Shown here: in pieces, positions 1-6,567 of the stretch
Layout: each line of letters opens with the position of its first letter
How positions within the stretch are numbered: position 1 is the first letter of the stretch
Source of the DNA: Candidatus Thorarchaeota archaeon
GTDB lineage: Archaea; Asgardarchaeota; Thorarchaeia; Thorarchaeales; Thorarchaeaceae
NCBI GenBank assembly: GCA_030638785.1
Contig: DAOWDY010000152.1
Span: forward strand, 1-14,416
Direction: 5' to 3'
DNA: 14,416 nucleotides
Program-made: the position numbers and the translations under genes
The notes under the pieces: model-generated
The model's database searches: none
Seen by the model: only the letters and a program-made list of their open reading frames with translations
What the model was told of the DNA's origin: nothing

Positions 1-3
1 TAT

Positions 4-492
4 GTGAATTCTGAAGGTGTCTATAAGGCTTGGACTCCATATAACCGTGGAGAAAGCATCATCTTGCCGCGCGACCAAAATGATGATGATCCTAGACCTG
101 AGTCCGTCCCCCATGATCCTGGTCCTTCTGTACTAGCAAGGGTGCCAGAGGTTCTTAGGGACAAGCTTAGGGAGTCGATCATTGAATCTGAGAATAATAA
201 GAAATCAACTTTGATTTCTAGCAACACACTGGCCAACCGTTTCATCTATGAGAGATGGGGAATACGGTCGTCCCAGAGAAGAAAATATCGAAATCTCTTT
301 GCGCAAGTGAGAAAACAGTGTAGAGTAGTGTTTCGAAACTTCCTCAACCGTGGTTGGTTGGAGATACGCGACGACTCTAAGAAACATACTTTTGGCGTCT
401 ACAAGTTCGATGACAAGAGAGGAAATTTGATTCTAGGCTTTGTCAAAATGGCTCCTGGGTCCGAGTGGAAGCTTCGTTCAATTGGAGGATGA
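4..492 (+). CDS. Small basic protein, possible winged-helix; 5' end may lie outside window
   Basis: I do not recognise this protein. The reading frame is open to the window edge (the codon before the GTG at 4 is TAT) and no SD site is visible, so the true start may be upstream. As read it has 162 residues. Residues 1-45 are polar, rich in Pro and Asp and probably disordered. Residues 50-135 look helical and strongly basic (for example RSSQRRKYR at 88-96), followed by GWLEI (117-121) and a short strand pair ending TFGVYKF (129-135). That order of helices, a basic helix and then a hairpin is compatible with a winged-helix DNA- or RNA-binding domain, but this is inference. Its TGA stop directly abuts the TGA stop of the GTPase gene on the other strand. 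No enzymatic motif is visible. Confidence 0.6.
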   Translation: MNSEGVYKAWTPYNRGESIILPRDQNDDDPRPESVPHDPGPSVLARVPEVLRDKLRESIIESENNKKSTLISSNTLANRFIYERWGIRSSQRRKYRNLFAQVRKQCRVVFRNFLNRGWLEIRDDSKKHTFGVYKFDDKRGNLILGFVKMAPGSEWKLRSIGG

Positions 493-1404
493 TCAATCCT
501 CGTCGATATCTTCCTCGTCAATGAATCTGAGAAGTTCGTCTGTTGGGACATCTGGAATAGTGACATTGACGTGCCTGGCAGCTGTATCAAGAAGGATTCT
601 TAGCATGTCATCTCTATAGGCGAGGTCAATTGCCACCATCGGATGAGTTTCAGCACCGATGATTCTCTCGATAATAGATGAGTCTAGAGCATTTGGTTTA
701 TCCTGTTTATTTGCAATAACCACAATCGGGACGTTCGGTGCATCACGTCTAATCATCTGGTACATATCTTTGGAAATCAACACATTACGTAACGTCGAAT
801 CTGTCAATAGAAAGACAATGTCTGCTCCTTTGAAATAGAACTTCCATAATCGTCTGAATCTTTCCTGCCCAGCGAAATCCCAAATAACAAGCGAATAGTT
901 CGCAAAATGGATATTATCTATAGTTTCCATCCCAAGTGCTATTGTTGGAATATATTGCTTCGGTGGTGTTTTTCCCATTAGCAGATTGAGTGTTGTTGTC
1001 TTTCCAACACCACCTTCTCCAACTAGGGCAATCTTCAACCGTGAGTGCACAAATTGAGCAATTAACTTATCATAAGTACTCTTGATGTGTTTGATTGAAA
1101 ACTTATTCAGTACTCTGGTTATTGACTTGGCAGCATCATCAACTTTCTCATTGATATCTCTGTCATTCTCATCGATATCTGTAATGAAGATTAAGAGTAG
1201 TTCGTCACCGCACGCTTTGCTAAAGTATTTGTTCTCTTTGATCGTAAGAGGAATGTCATCTCTTCCCTTAGCTACTTCACTAAGGGCTTGTTTCATCTTT
1301 AGATATTCACGAATGTCACTCCTAGGGACTTCTATTGTCCAGTAGCGTGAACCAACTACTGTTCGCCTACTCTTAGTGCGAAGCAGGAGAGTCGTATGTA
1401 TCAC
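493..1404 (-). CDS. Ras/Arf-superfamily small GTPase with N-terminal longin-like domain
   Basis: A 303-residue protein in two parts. The C-terminal part is a small GTPase: P-loop GEGGVGKT (129-136), switch I Thr in YIPT (T154), switch II WDFAGQE (175-181) and base-specificity motif NKQD (232-235). The usual G5 SAK is replaced by AIDLAY (258-263). The Gln after AG in switch II, needed for hydrolysis in Ras-like proteins, is present (Q180). Residues 1-110 form a separate domain with strands and a long helix (ELLLIFITD near 68-76, then a helix at about 84-102). This resembles longin or roadblock-type domains that occur with GTPases in Asgard archaea; that match is by eye. The tail is acidic and has no C-terminal cysteine for lipidation. 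The start is GTG behind a weak SD (AGGGAT). A signalling or membrane-trafficking-like role is inferred from the family. Confidence 0.88.
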   Translation of the reverse strand: MIHTTLLLRTKSRRTVVGSRYWTIEVPRSDIREYLKMKQALSEVAKGRDDIPLTIKENKYFSKACGDELLLIFITDIDENDRDINEKVDDAAKSITRVLNKFSIKHIKSTYDKLIAQFVHSRLKIALVGEGGVGKTTTLNLLMGKTPPKQYIPTIALGMETIDNIHFANYSLVIWDFAGQERFRRLWKFYFKGADIVFLLTDSTLRNVLISKDMYQMIRRDAPNVPIVVIANKQDKPNALDSSIIERIIGAETHPMVAIDLAYRDDMLRILLDTAARHVNVTIPDVPTDELLRFIDEEDIDED

Positions 1405-1566
1405 AGATGATCCCTTCGTAGATTATCTCTGAATAATGAGATATCAACTCGTATGCGTTTTGCCTTGTTGGCGAAGGAAATCAGCACTTGAAACATTTAA
1501 ACTGTCTCCGGATGAACAATCGCTTCGTAAGTGAAAAGAAGTGGCGCCGAGGATGAGATTCGAACT

Positions 1567-1596
1567 TTGGCCAAACCGAACGAAGTGATCGGTCTT
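1567..1596 (-). other. tRNA-Ser intron 2, inside the T stem
   Basis: Thirty bases interrupt the T stem between ATG and AG. The alternative ATGA/G boundary gives the same mature RNA. The insert folds into a 7-bp stem (1595-1589 with 1579-1573, one G-T pair) with a 9-base loop. GGC at 1602-1600 pairs with GCC at 1571-1569, leaving AAA (1568-1566) as a 3' bulge. This resembles a relaxed bulge-helix-bulge. Without removal no T stem can form. T-arm introns are known from some archaea but are far rarer than position 37/38 introns. Confidence 0.75.
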
Positions 1597-1620
1597 CATG
1601 CCTCCTATTGGAGAATAGCT

Positions 1621-1652
1621 GTCTGCGCGAAAGTCGCTTAGACAACAATCGA
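1621..1652 (-). other. tRNA-Ser intron 1 at canonical position 37/38
   Basis: Thirty-two bases separate A37 (1653) from A38 (1620). Removing them restores a perfect 5-bp anticodon stem. C32-T33-G34 (1658-1656) can pair with CAG (1625-1623) near the 3' splice site. This leaves unpaired bases on both strands, like a relaxed bulge-helix-bulge target of the archaeal splicing endonuclease. A GCGA-CTT-TCGC hairpin (1637-1627) sits inside. Boundaries are inferred from tRNA folding. Confidence 0.8.
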
Positions 1653-1718
1653 TTCCAGGCTATCGCCGTGAACCGGGCTTGGCTACCTCGGCTTATCTTT
1701 TTCAAACCTATGGTCTGG

Positions 1719-1724
1719 ATTTAA
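1719..1724 (-). promoter_or_regulatory. TATA-like box for tRNA-Ser
   Basis: TTAAAT on the minus strand is centred about 29 bases before the first tRNA base, the spacing expected for an archaeal TATA box. The upstream BRE bases are not a good match, so the call rests on position. Confidence 0.4.
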
Positions 1725-1764
1725 GGATGACGGCGAAGTCATTAAAACGAATTCTATGAAGACA

Positions 1765-2799
1765 TTATTTTTCGTCTTCGATTCTATAGATGACCTCTCC
1801 AACGTAATTTGTCATCATCATCTTTCTAACCTGGTCAGGGTCTCTCGTATGGCCAAGGACCCATGCGAGCTTTACAAAAGAAGCCTCTGATGTCATGTCA
1901 TGTGCTCCCATTGCACCTGCCTCCATTGCGGCACGTCCTACTTCATATACCGAGAGGTCTGCCTGCCCAAAGGTGCATTGAGAACTGACTACTACAAAGC
2001 ACCCAAGACTAATTGCCTGACTAATGCCGCCTGTTAGTGGATTTTCTTCACTAGGAAGGCTTCCTTCTCCATAACCTTCAACAATAATGCCGTGGAACCC
2101 AAGATCCACAATTCGATTCAGAATCTTTGGAGGTATTCCTGGGAAGACTTTGAGTAGAAACACACTGTCATCAAGTCTAGTATCAAAACGTGGAACCAGA
2201 TTGTGGCGCCTTTTTCTTCCTTCATAGAGAACAATGTCCCTTGCGATGACTCCGAGGGGTTGTGGGTCCATTGTATCAAAAGCATCGTATGTGTTGGAGC
2301 GTGTTTTCTTGGTTCTTGTCGCTCGATGAATCTCTCCGTTGAAAACAATACAGGTTTCTCCAAGATCTGCAAATGCTGCAACTCTGATTGCATCCAGAAG
2401 ATTTCGTGGTCCATCACTCCATGGAACAGTAGCGGATATCTGTGAGCCAGTGAATACGATAGGCTTTCCGAAGTCTTGAATCATGAAGCTAACTGCTGAG
2501 GCAGAATAAACCATTGTGTCAGTCCCATGTGTCACAACAATTCCAGTAAGGTCAGGGATCTCTTCACTCACTCTCAGGATTTCTTCCGATATCTCCTGCC
2601 AATGATGTGGTTGTAGATTTGCGGAATCCATCTGGAAAAGGTCTCTATGGACTACCTCAACATCGCTCATTCCCTTGGGCAGTGTAGATAGCAGCTCTTT
2701 GACACTAAGACCAGGGCGCAGAGAACGAGTTTTCTCATCAGTTACACTAGCAATTGTACCACCTGTGGCAATAATACACACCTTGGCCTTTTCAGACAT
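1765..2799 (-). CDS. ansA: Type I L-asparaginase (asparaginase/glutaminase family)
   Basis: A 344-residue cytoplasmic-type asparaginase, which would hydrolyse L-asparagine to aspartate and ammonia. Both family signatures are present: ATGGTIAS near the N-terminus, with T15 as likely nucleophile, and THGTDTM (90-96) with the T93/D94 pair. MDSAN (57-61) fits the substrate-binding segment, and K164 or K165 the catalytic lysine. The frame stays open 30 codons upstream, but the ATG at 2799 is preferred: SD GAGGG lies 7 bases before it, and the family motif starts right after it. The extension would also run into the divergent reductase start. Archaeal GatD (Glu-tRNA amidotransferase) shares this catalytic domain but has an extra N-terminal domain of about 80 residues that is missing here, so free asparaginase is the better call. 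No signal peptide is seen. Confidence 0.88.
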   Translation of the reverse strand: MSEKAKVCIIATGGTIASVTDEKTRSLRPGLSVKELLSTLPKGMSDVEVVHRDLFQMDSANLQPHHWQEISEEILRVSEEIPDLTGIVVTHGTDTMVYSASAVSFMIQDFGKPIVFTGSQISATVPWSDGPRNLLDAIRVAAFADLGETCIVFNGEIHRATRTKKTRSNTYDAFDTMDPQPLGVIARDIVLYEGRKRRHNLVPRFDTRLDDSVFLLKVFPGIPPKILNRIVDLGFHGIIVEGYGEGSLPSEENPLTGGISQAISLGCFVVVSSQCTFGQADLSVYEVGRAAMEAGAMGAHDMTSEASFVKLAWVLGHTRDPDQVRKMMMTNYVGEVIYRIEDEK

Positions 2800-2806
2800 A
2801 TATTGT

Positions 2807-2811
2807 CCCTC
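2807..2811 (-). promoter_or_regulatory. SD site fixing the asparaginase start
   Basis: GAGGG on the minus strand ends 7 bases before the ATG at 2799. This favours that start over the longer open frame. Confidence 0.6.
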
Positions 2812-2834
2812 AGAAACCATCAAAAGAAAAGACC

Positions 2835-2842
2835 AATTTAAC
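2835..2842. promoter_or_regulatory. TATA-like element between divergent asparaginase and reductase genes
   Basis: AATTTAAC on the + strand lies about 45 bases before the reductase ATG, predicting a 5' leader of roughly 20 bases that includes its SD. Read on the other strand it is GTTAAATT, about 39 bases before the asparaginase ATG. It is the only clear AT-rich box in the 84-base divergent gap, so it may serve one or both genes. Confidence 0.4.
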
Positions 2843-2870
2843 CATGTTGACGAATCTAAACAAGAACCTT

Positions 2871-2876
2871 GGAGGA
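2871..2876 (+). promoter_or_regulatory. SD site fixing the reductase start
   Basis: GGAGGA lies 7 bases before the ATG at 2884. It overlaps the in-frame TTG at 2869 that would otherwise give a longer protein, so the ATG is the real start. Confidence 0.75.
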
Positions 2877-2883
2877 TAGAAAT

Positions 2884-4089
2884 ATGCATGACCTCATTGT
2901 CGTTGGTGGCGGGCCTGCAGGATCTATGTGTGCCAGAGAGGCTGCGCTTAAAGGACTGGATGTAGTCCTCATTGAGAAATCCTCCCTACCACGTGACAAA
3001 CTTTGTGGTGGAGCTCTTAGTCCAAGAATCTCGAAAATACTTGATTTTGATATCTCCCCTGTGATTGAACGTGACATGCACTGTGCGATAGTATATGCCC
3101 CATCAGGTCGTAAAATCGACATAGTACGCGAAGATGCTAGGGGGTATCTTGTAAAACGCAGGGATTTTGATTATTTCTTGGTTCAAAAGGCAAGAGAAGC
3201 TGGAGTTAGAATCGTTGATGATACAAAGGTGCTTACCGTTGAACAACTTCGTACAAGCATTAGAGTACTTTCACCTGGCGACTCATTCAAAGGTCATCTC
3301 TTAGTGGGTGCTGATGGTGTGAACAGTACTGTTGCCCGTCAGGTGGGTATTCGAAAGGGGTGGCCGCCAGAACGAGTAGCATTATGCATCGCAGCTGATA
3401 TTCCTCTCTCCCCAGATGAGATAGACCGAATTCTGACTATCGAAGGCCAACAGGGTCGGGCTGCCATCGAGATGTATCCATGGGTTATAGAACATGGATA
3501 TGGGTGGTGTTTTCCGAAAAGTGATGAAATTAGCCTGGGAGTAGGCTATAAAATGAAGAATCAGGTGCTTGATATTAGAACAGCTTGGACAGAATTCGTT
3601 GATCGATTTGAGAGGGAGAAAGAGGTCAAACTTGAGATTACAAATAAACGTGCATACCGAGTACCCTTAGGCAAGCTGGACAATCGAATTACAACCCGTC
3701 GTACTATGCTAGTTGGTGATGCTGCAGGGTTGGTATCGCCAATAACAGGAGAGGGATTGTATTATGCAATAAGGTCTGGAATGCTTGCAGGACAGGTGGC
3801 ATATGAAACTGTCAAGGACAAGAATCCCCTACATGTTAGAACCTATGAGCAGAGGCTTAAACGAGAGATGAAGACCGAGTTTAGTGCAGCCAACTTTGTT
3901 TCAGGAATCGCTTACAAATCTGAGAAGAAGATCAATATAGTATGTGAACTAGCAGAGAAGGATCCACGTATGCAAGACCTCATGATAGACTTGGCACTTG
4001 GTGCACGTTCAATATCGAAAATCAGAATGGACCTAACGAAGAGAATGATTCGGCACTATCCACTAAAAGCCCTCAGATTGCTCTTCTAA
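2884..4089 (+). CDS. Geranylgeranyl reductase family FAD-dependent oxidoreductase
   Basis: A 401-residue flavoprotein of the geranylgeranyl reductase family, which in archaea saturates the isoprenoid chains of membrane lipids (digeranylgeranylglycerophospholipid reductase) or of quinones and other prenyl compounds. Visible motifs: FAD-binding GGGPAG (8-13) with an acidic residue ending strand 2 (LIEK, 29-32), the family CGG motif (41-43), GADGVNS (142-148), the YGWCFPK substrate-pocket motif (206-212), and GDAAGLVSPITGEG (278-291), which contacts FAD. Length is normal for the family. There is no transmembrane segment, so peripheral membrane association is likely. The 3' end overlaps the tRNase Z gene tail to tail by 4 bases. 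The exact prenyl substrate cannot be told from sequence; archaeal genomes often carry several paralogues. Confidence 0.9.
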   Translation: MHDLIVVGGGPAGSMCAREAALKGLDVVLIEKSSLPRDKLCGGALSPRISKILDFDISPVIERDMHCAIVYAPSGRKIDIVREDARGYLVKRRDFDYFLVQKAREAGVRIVDDTKVLTVEQLRTSIRVLSPGDSFKGHLLVGADGVNSTVARQVGIRKGWPPERVALCIAADIPLSPDEIDRILTIEGQQGRAAIEMYPWVIEHGYGWCFPKSDEISLGVGYKMKNQVLDIRTAWTEFVDRFEREKEVKLEITNKRAYRVPLGKLDNRITTRRTMLVGDAAGLVSPITGEGLYYAIRSGMLAGQVAYETVKDKNPLHVRTYEQRLKREMKTEFSAANFVSGIAYKSEKKINIVCELAEKDPRMQDLMIDLALGARSISKIRMDLTKRMIRHYPLKALRLLF

Positions 4090-5021
4090 TTCTCCGGGTC
4101 GATAACTTCTACATGACCGTCATAGGACAGGGTTACTTTCATCAAATCCTTAGCCAGAATTGTATTCTGAAAGACTGTCATTGCTTCTTTCAGAATCACA
4201 TCGCCCTTTTCGTATCTAGGGCTATAATGAGTTAGAATCAATAGACCTACGTCACATTCTAAGGCAATCTGTGCGGCCTGCTTTGCAGTTGAATGACCTC
4301 TCTCAGCGGCAAGTTCTGAATGCTCCTCAGCATACATTGCTTCGTGAATTAGAATGTTAGCTCCTCTTGATGCCTCCCGTATGTTATCGCACGGTCGTGT
4401 ATCCCCGGAGTAGACTATTTTGATTCCCTTCTCTGCAGGTAAAGAAACATCACTCGGATTCACGACGGTGCCATCTTCAAGCTCGATTGGTTCTCCAGCA
4501 GCGAGTTGTCCCCACTTACCACCCTTTGGAATTCCAAGCTCTTTCGCCTTTTCAGGAAGGAATTTTCCTGTGGGTTTTGATAATGTGAATTCATATCCAA
4601 GGGCATATCCACGATGGTCAACTTCGAAGGACCTGATAGTTGCGAAATCCTTCTCCCATATGATTCCCTCTTCAATTCCGTAGACAGTGGTTTCAAATGT
4701 AGTACCCAAGTTAATTGTTGATTGTTGCATTTGGATCCACGGAATAAGTTCCTTGGGTCCGAAGATTTCCAGAGGCTTCTGTCGTCCTAATAATGAGAAA
4801 CGAAGAAGTATTCCAGTCAAACCAATGCAATGGTCTGGATGCCTGTGGGTTATGCACACAATCATCTTCCTATTGATACCAAAAGGCTCCAACCTCATCT
4901 GAACTGCTTCCCCAGCGTCCCACAAGATGTTGAAAGCCTCATGCCTAAGAAGTATCGCGGGATGTCGTCTCTCCTCTGTCGGGATTGAGCCTCCTGAGCC
5001 CAGAAAGTGAATGTCAACCAT
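4086..5021 (-). CDS. rnz: tRNase Z (RNase Z), tRNA 3' processing endonuclease
   Basis: A 311-residue metallo-beta-lactamase-fold enzyme, the usual size of the short-form tRNase Z, which cuts tRNA precursors after the discriminator base. Motifs: N-terminal FLGSGGSIPT (6-15), metal-binding HRHPDH (59-64) in ITHRHPDHCIG, H136 in VDHRGYALGY, D207 in SGDTRPC, the HEAMY...GHST segment (H226, H243) and C-terminal THYSPRY with H265. The insert near residues 150-195 matches the flexible-arm/exosite region in position, though it is short on Gly/Pro. The ATG at 5021 has only a weak SD but is the only plausible start, because the first strand follows at once. It lies 54 bases downstream of the two-repeat regulator and could be co-transcribed with it. 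The tRNA-Ser in this window encodes its own CCA, so trimming there may differ. Confidence 0.9.
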   Translation of the reverse strand: MVDIHFLGSGGSIPTEERRHPAILLRHEAFNILWDAGEAVQMRLEPFGINRKMIVCITHRHPDHCIGLTGILLRFSLLGRQKPLEIFGPKELIPWIQMQQSTINLGTTFETTVYGIEEGIIWEKDFATIRSFEVDHRGYALGYEFTLSKPTGKFLPEKAKELGIPKGGKWGQLAAGEPIELEDGTVVNPSDVSLPAEKGIKIVYSGDTRPCDNIREASRGANILIHEAMYAEEHSELAAERGHSTAKQAAQIALECDVGLLILTHYSPRYEKGDVILKEAMTVFQNTILAKDLMKVTLSYDGHVEVIDPEN

Positions 5022-5075
5022 TTGCTATCATCCATCAGGTCAGAAGGAATGCTGATATGGCTTGTGCCCGAAATT

Positions 5076-6443
5076 CTATGATAGGTCGAGAGGGATATCG
5101 GTTCTACTTGCTTCCTTGCGGCAAATGCTGTAAGAACGCACATCAAGGAAGGTATGGTCAAACTCCCACCTCTTGGAATTTGTATTATAGAGTGAACTAA
5201 CTGGAAGATTACTTTTCGTACCTGCAGCGACTTCCCAGACTTCAATATCATCAACCCGGGATTTTTCAGAATGAATCACATCTAACAGGTCTCTAGCACT
5301 ACCCGCAGGTAATGCTGTAGTGAAAATAATCTTCTTCTCACTTGCATCTTCGAAATTCGTAATCATGGAGGTGGTAGTATAAGGTAGCTGAAACCAGGCT
5401 GAGAGTATGTTACTTGCCGCCTCACCTCCAAAAATGCCGCAGACTCTATCACTTAACTGAGGGATCGTGATTTTGGGTCGAGGTCTGACTACGCCTTCAT
5501 TGATGATCTTTACCCTTTTCCGGAATATTGTGCTTTCAGACAGTCCTGTCCTCTTTGCAATGTCTTGTGCGGTCAAATCGAAATCATCGATTAGGGTCTC
5601 TATAATCTTTGTTTCTGATGAATTGAATCGATTAGGAAATCTGATGTCTCCAATGTTAAACTCCCCGAGAGTGAGGTCATCTCCACCAGCACGGAGCATT
5701 AGCCTAAAATGTAGTTTATCGAACTCGAATTTCCTTTTTGCAGCATTGTAGTACGCACGTCCAAATCTGGGCAGACCAGCAGAGAGGACGTAGACTCGTG
5801 TACTATCGCTGAGGGCTCTTATCGTTTTGATCGTTCCCATGAAATCTTTACGATGTCTGGATGGTATCAGCGCTTTAGTAAAGACCTTCCTAGTTGAGCC
5901 GTCAACGTATAGGACCCGAGTCACATAAGGAGAGTTAACACAACCAGTGGGATTTTCTTGAATGATCAAGACACGATCCAAACCCATAGACGCAGCATCA
6001 ATCCTTCCTTCTCGGCGTAACACTCCTGTGGCTCTTAGATGGTCTAGGGCTCGTCTTGTTCTATTGTAGGTCAAACCAACCTTCTTAGCAAGGTCCTTCA
6101 TTGAGAACTCTGGAGTTCTAAGTAAACCCTCCAATACATCGAGCTCTGTTTCACTGAGTCTGGAGATATTATGTTCCCATATTTCCTTGATAATCCCTAG
6201 TAAATCTCCTTGAGTAACTATCCGAACGCCGCCTCGTGAGACAAGCAATCTGAGTCGACGTAATGTCTTAGTGTAAATACTGCCCCGGTAGGTAGAGACC
6301 CATCTTCGGAGTTCCTGCAGCTCTGGATCCTCTTGGAAGAAGTCTGATTTCTGTTTCTGTTCAACACTTCGAAGAATTTTCAAGACCGCCTTTGCTGAGT
6401 GCGAGAGCTTGTCATATACTTCTGAATCATCGTCCTTGGGCAT
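5076..6443 (-). CDS. Transcription regulator with two winged-helix plus effector repeats
   Basis: A 455-residue protein with an internal duplication. An N-terminal helical part (1-95) is followed by a winged helix at about 96-148 (DLAKKVGLTYNRTRRALDHL), then a mixed alpha/beta domain ending YYNAAKRKFEFDKLHF (231-246). A second winged helix follows at about 275-325 (DIAKRTGLSESTIFRKRVKI), then a second alpha/beta domain ending LYNTNSKRWEFDHTFL (418-433). The two halves end alike, which supports duplication. The helix-turn-helix parts resemble the Lrp/AsnC and MarR types. The effector part is of a kind I cannot name, perhaps RAM-like. The ATG at 6443 is chosen because GGTGA lies 7 bases before it and the 80-codon upstream extension would overlap the TrmB-like gene. 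Regulated targets are unknown; the neighbours are a TrmB-like regulator and tRNase Z. Confidence 0.82.
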   Translation of the reverse strand: MPKDDDSEVYDKLSHSAKAVLKILRSVEQKQKSDFFQEDPELQELRRWVSTYRGSIYTKTLRRLRLLVSRGGVRIVTQGDLLGIIKEIWEHNISRLSETELDVLEGLLRTPEFSMKDLAKKVGLTYNRTRRALDHLRATGVLRREGRIDAASMGLDRVLIIQENPTGCVNSPYVTRVLYVDGSTRKVFTKALIPSRHRKDFMGTIKTIRALSDSTRVYVLSAGLPRFGRAYYNAAKRKFEFDKLHFRLMLRAGGDDLTLGEFNIGDIRFPNRFNSSETKIIETLIDDFDLTAQDIAKRTGLSESTIFRKRVKIINEGVVRPRPKITIPQLSDRVCGIFGGEAASNILSAWFQLPYTTTSMITNFEDASEKKIIFTTALPAGSARDLLDVIHSEKSRVDDIEVWEVAAGTKSNLPVSSLYNTNSKRWEFDHTFLDVRSYSICRKEASRTDIPLDLS

Positions 6444-6450
6444 TGGGTTC

Positions 6451-6455
6451 TCACC
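6451..6455 (-). promoter_or_regulatory. SD site fixing the two-repeat regulator start
   Basis: GGTGA sits 7 bases before the ATG at 6443. The frame is open 80 codons further upstream, but that stretch has no comparable signal. Confidence 0.6.
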
Positions 6456-6536
6456 CTTCTTTGTTTCAGTCAGCAGTATGGTCCTCCTATAGCACTGAGT
6501 AATACAGGAATCTTCGAAACTTCGTATTGAAAATTG

Positions 6537-6543
6537 AATATAA
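6537..6543 (-). promoter_or_regulatory. TATA-like box upstream of the two-repeat regulator
   Basis: TTATATT on the minus strand lies in the 124-base gap after the TrmB-like gene. A start site about 25 bases on would give a leader of roughly 70 bases. This suggests the regulator can be transcribed on its own. Confidence 0.35.
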
Positions 6544-6567
6544 GTCGCCACATTTTTGAGCTTGAGT

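Larger units (their letters stand above)
1542..1692 (-). tRNA. tRNA-Ser(GGA) with two introns, CCA encoded
   Basis: Read on the minus strand, the acceptor GCCGAGG (1692-1686) pairs with CCTCGGC, followed by discriminator G (1545) and an encoded CCA (1544-1542). The D arm is GCC...GGC with GG in its loop. The anticodon stem ATAGC (1663-1659) pairs with GCTAT (1619-1615), but only after removal of 32 bases. The loop then reads CTGGAAA with anticodon GGA (1656-1654). The long variable arm CTCC-AATA-GGAG (1613-1602) and the G discriminator fit tRNA-Ser. The T stem ATGAG/CTCAT around loop TTCGAAT forms only if a further 30 bases are removed. The mature product would be 89 nt with CCA. It decodes UCC/UCU codons. 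A TATA-like box lies about 29 bases upstream. Confidence 0.88.

Noticed and set aside
1481..1705. A 74-codon minus-strand open frame
   Set aside because: It covers the tRNA-Ser gene. Its Arg/Lys-rich translation comes from tRNA bases, and it has no SD.
1765..2799. GatD subunit of the archaeal Glu-tRNA(Gln) amidotransferase
   Set aside because: GatD has an additional N-terminal domain before the TGGTIAS motif, and no gatE gene is adjacent.
2800..2889. A 30-codon N-terminal extension of the asparaginase
   Set aside because: It reads through the divergent promoter region into the reductase start; the family motif and SD both support the ATG at 2799.
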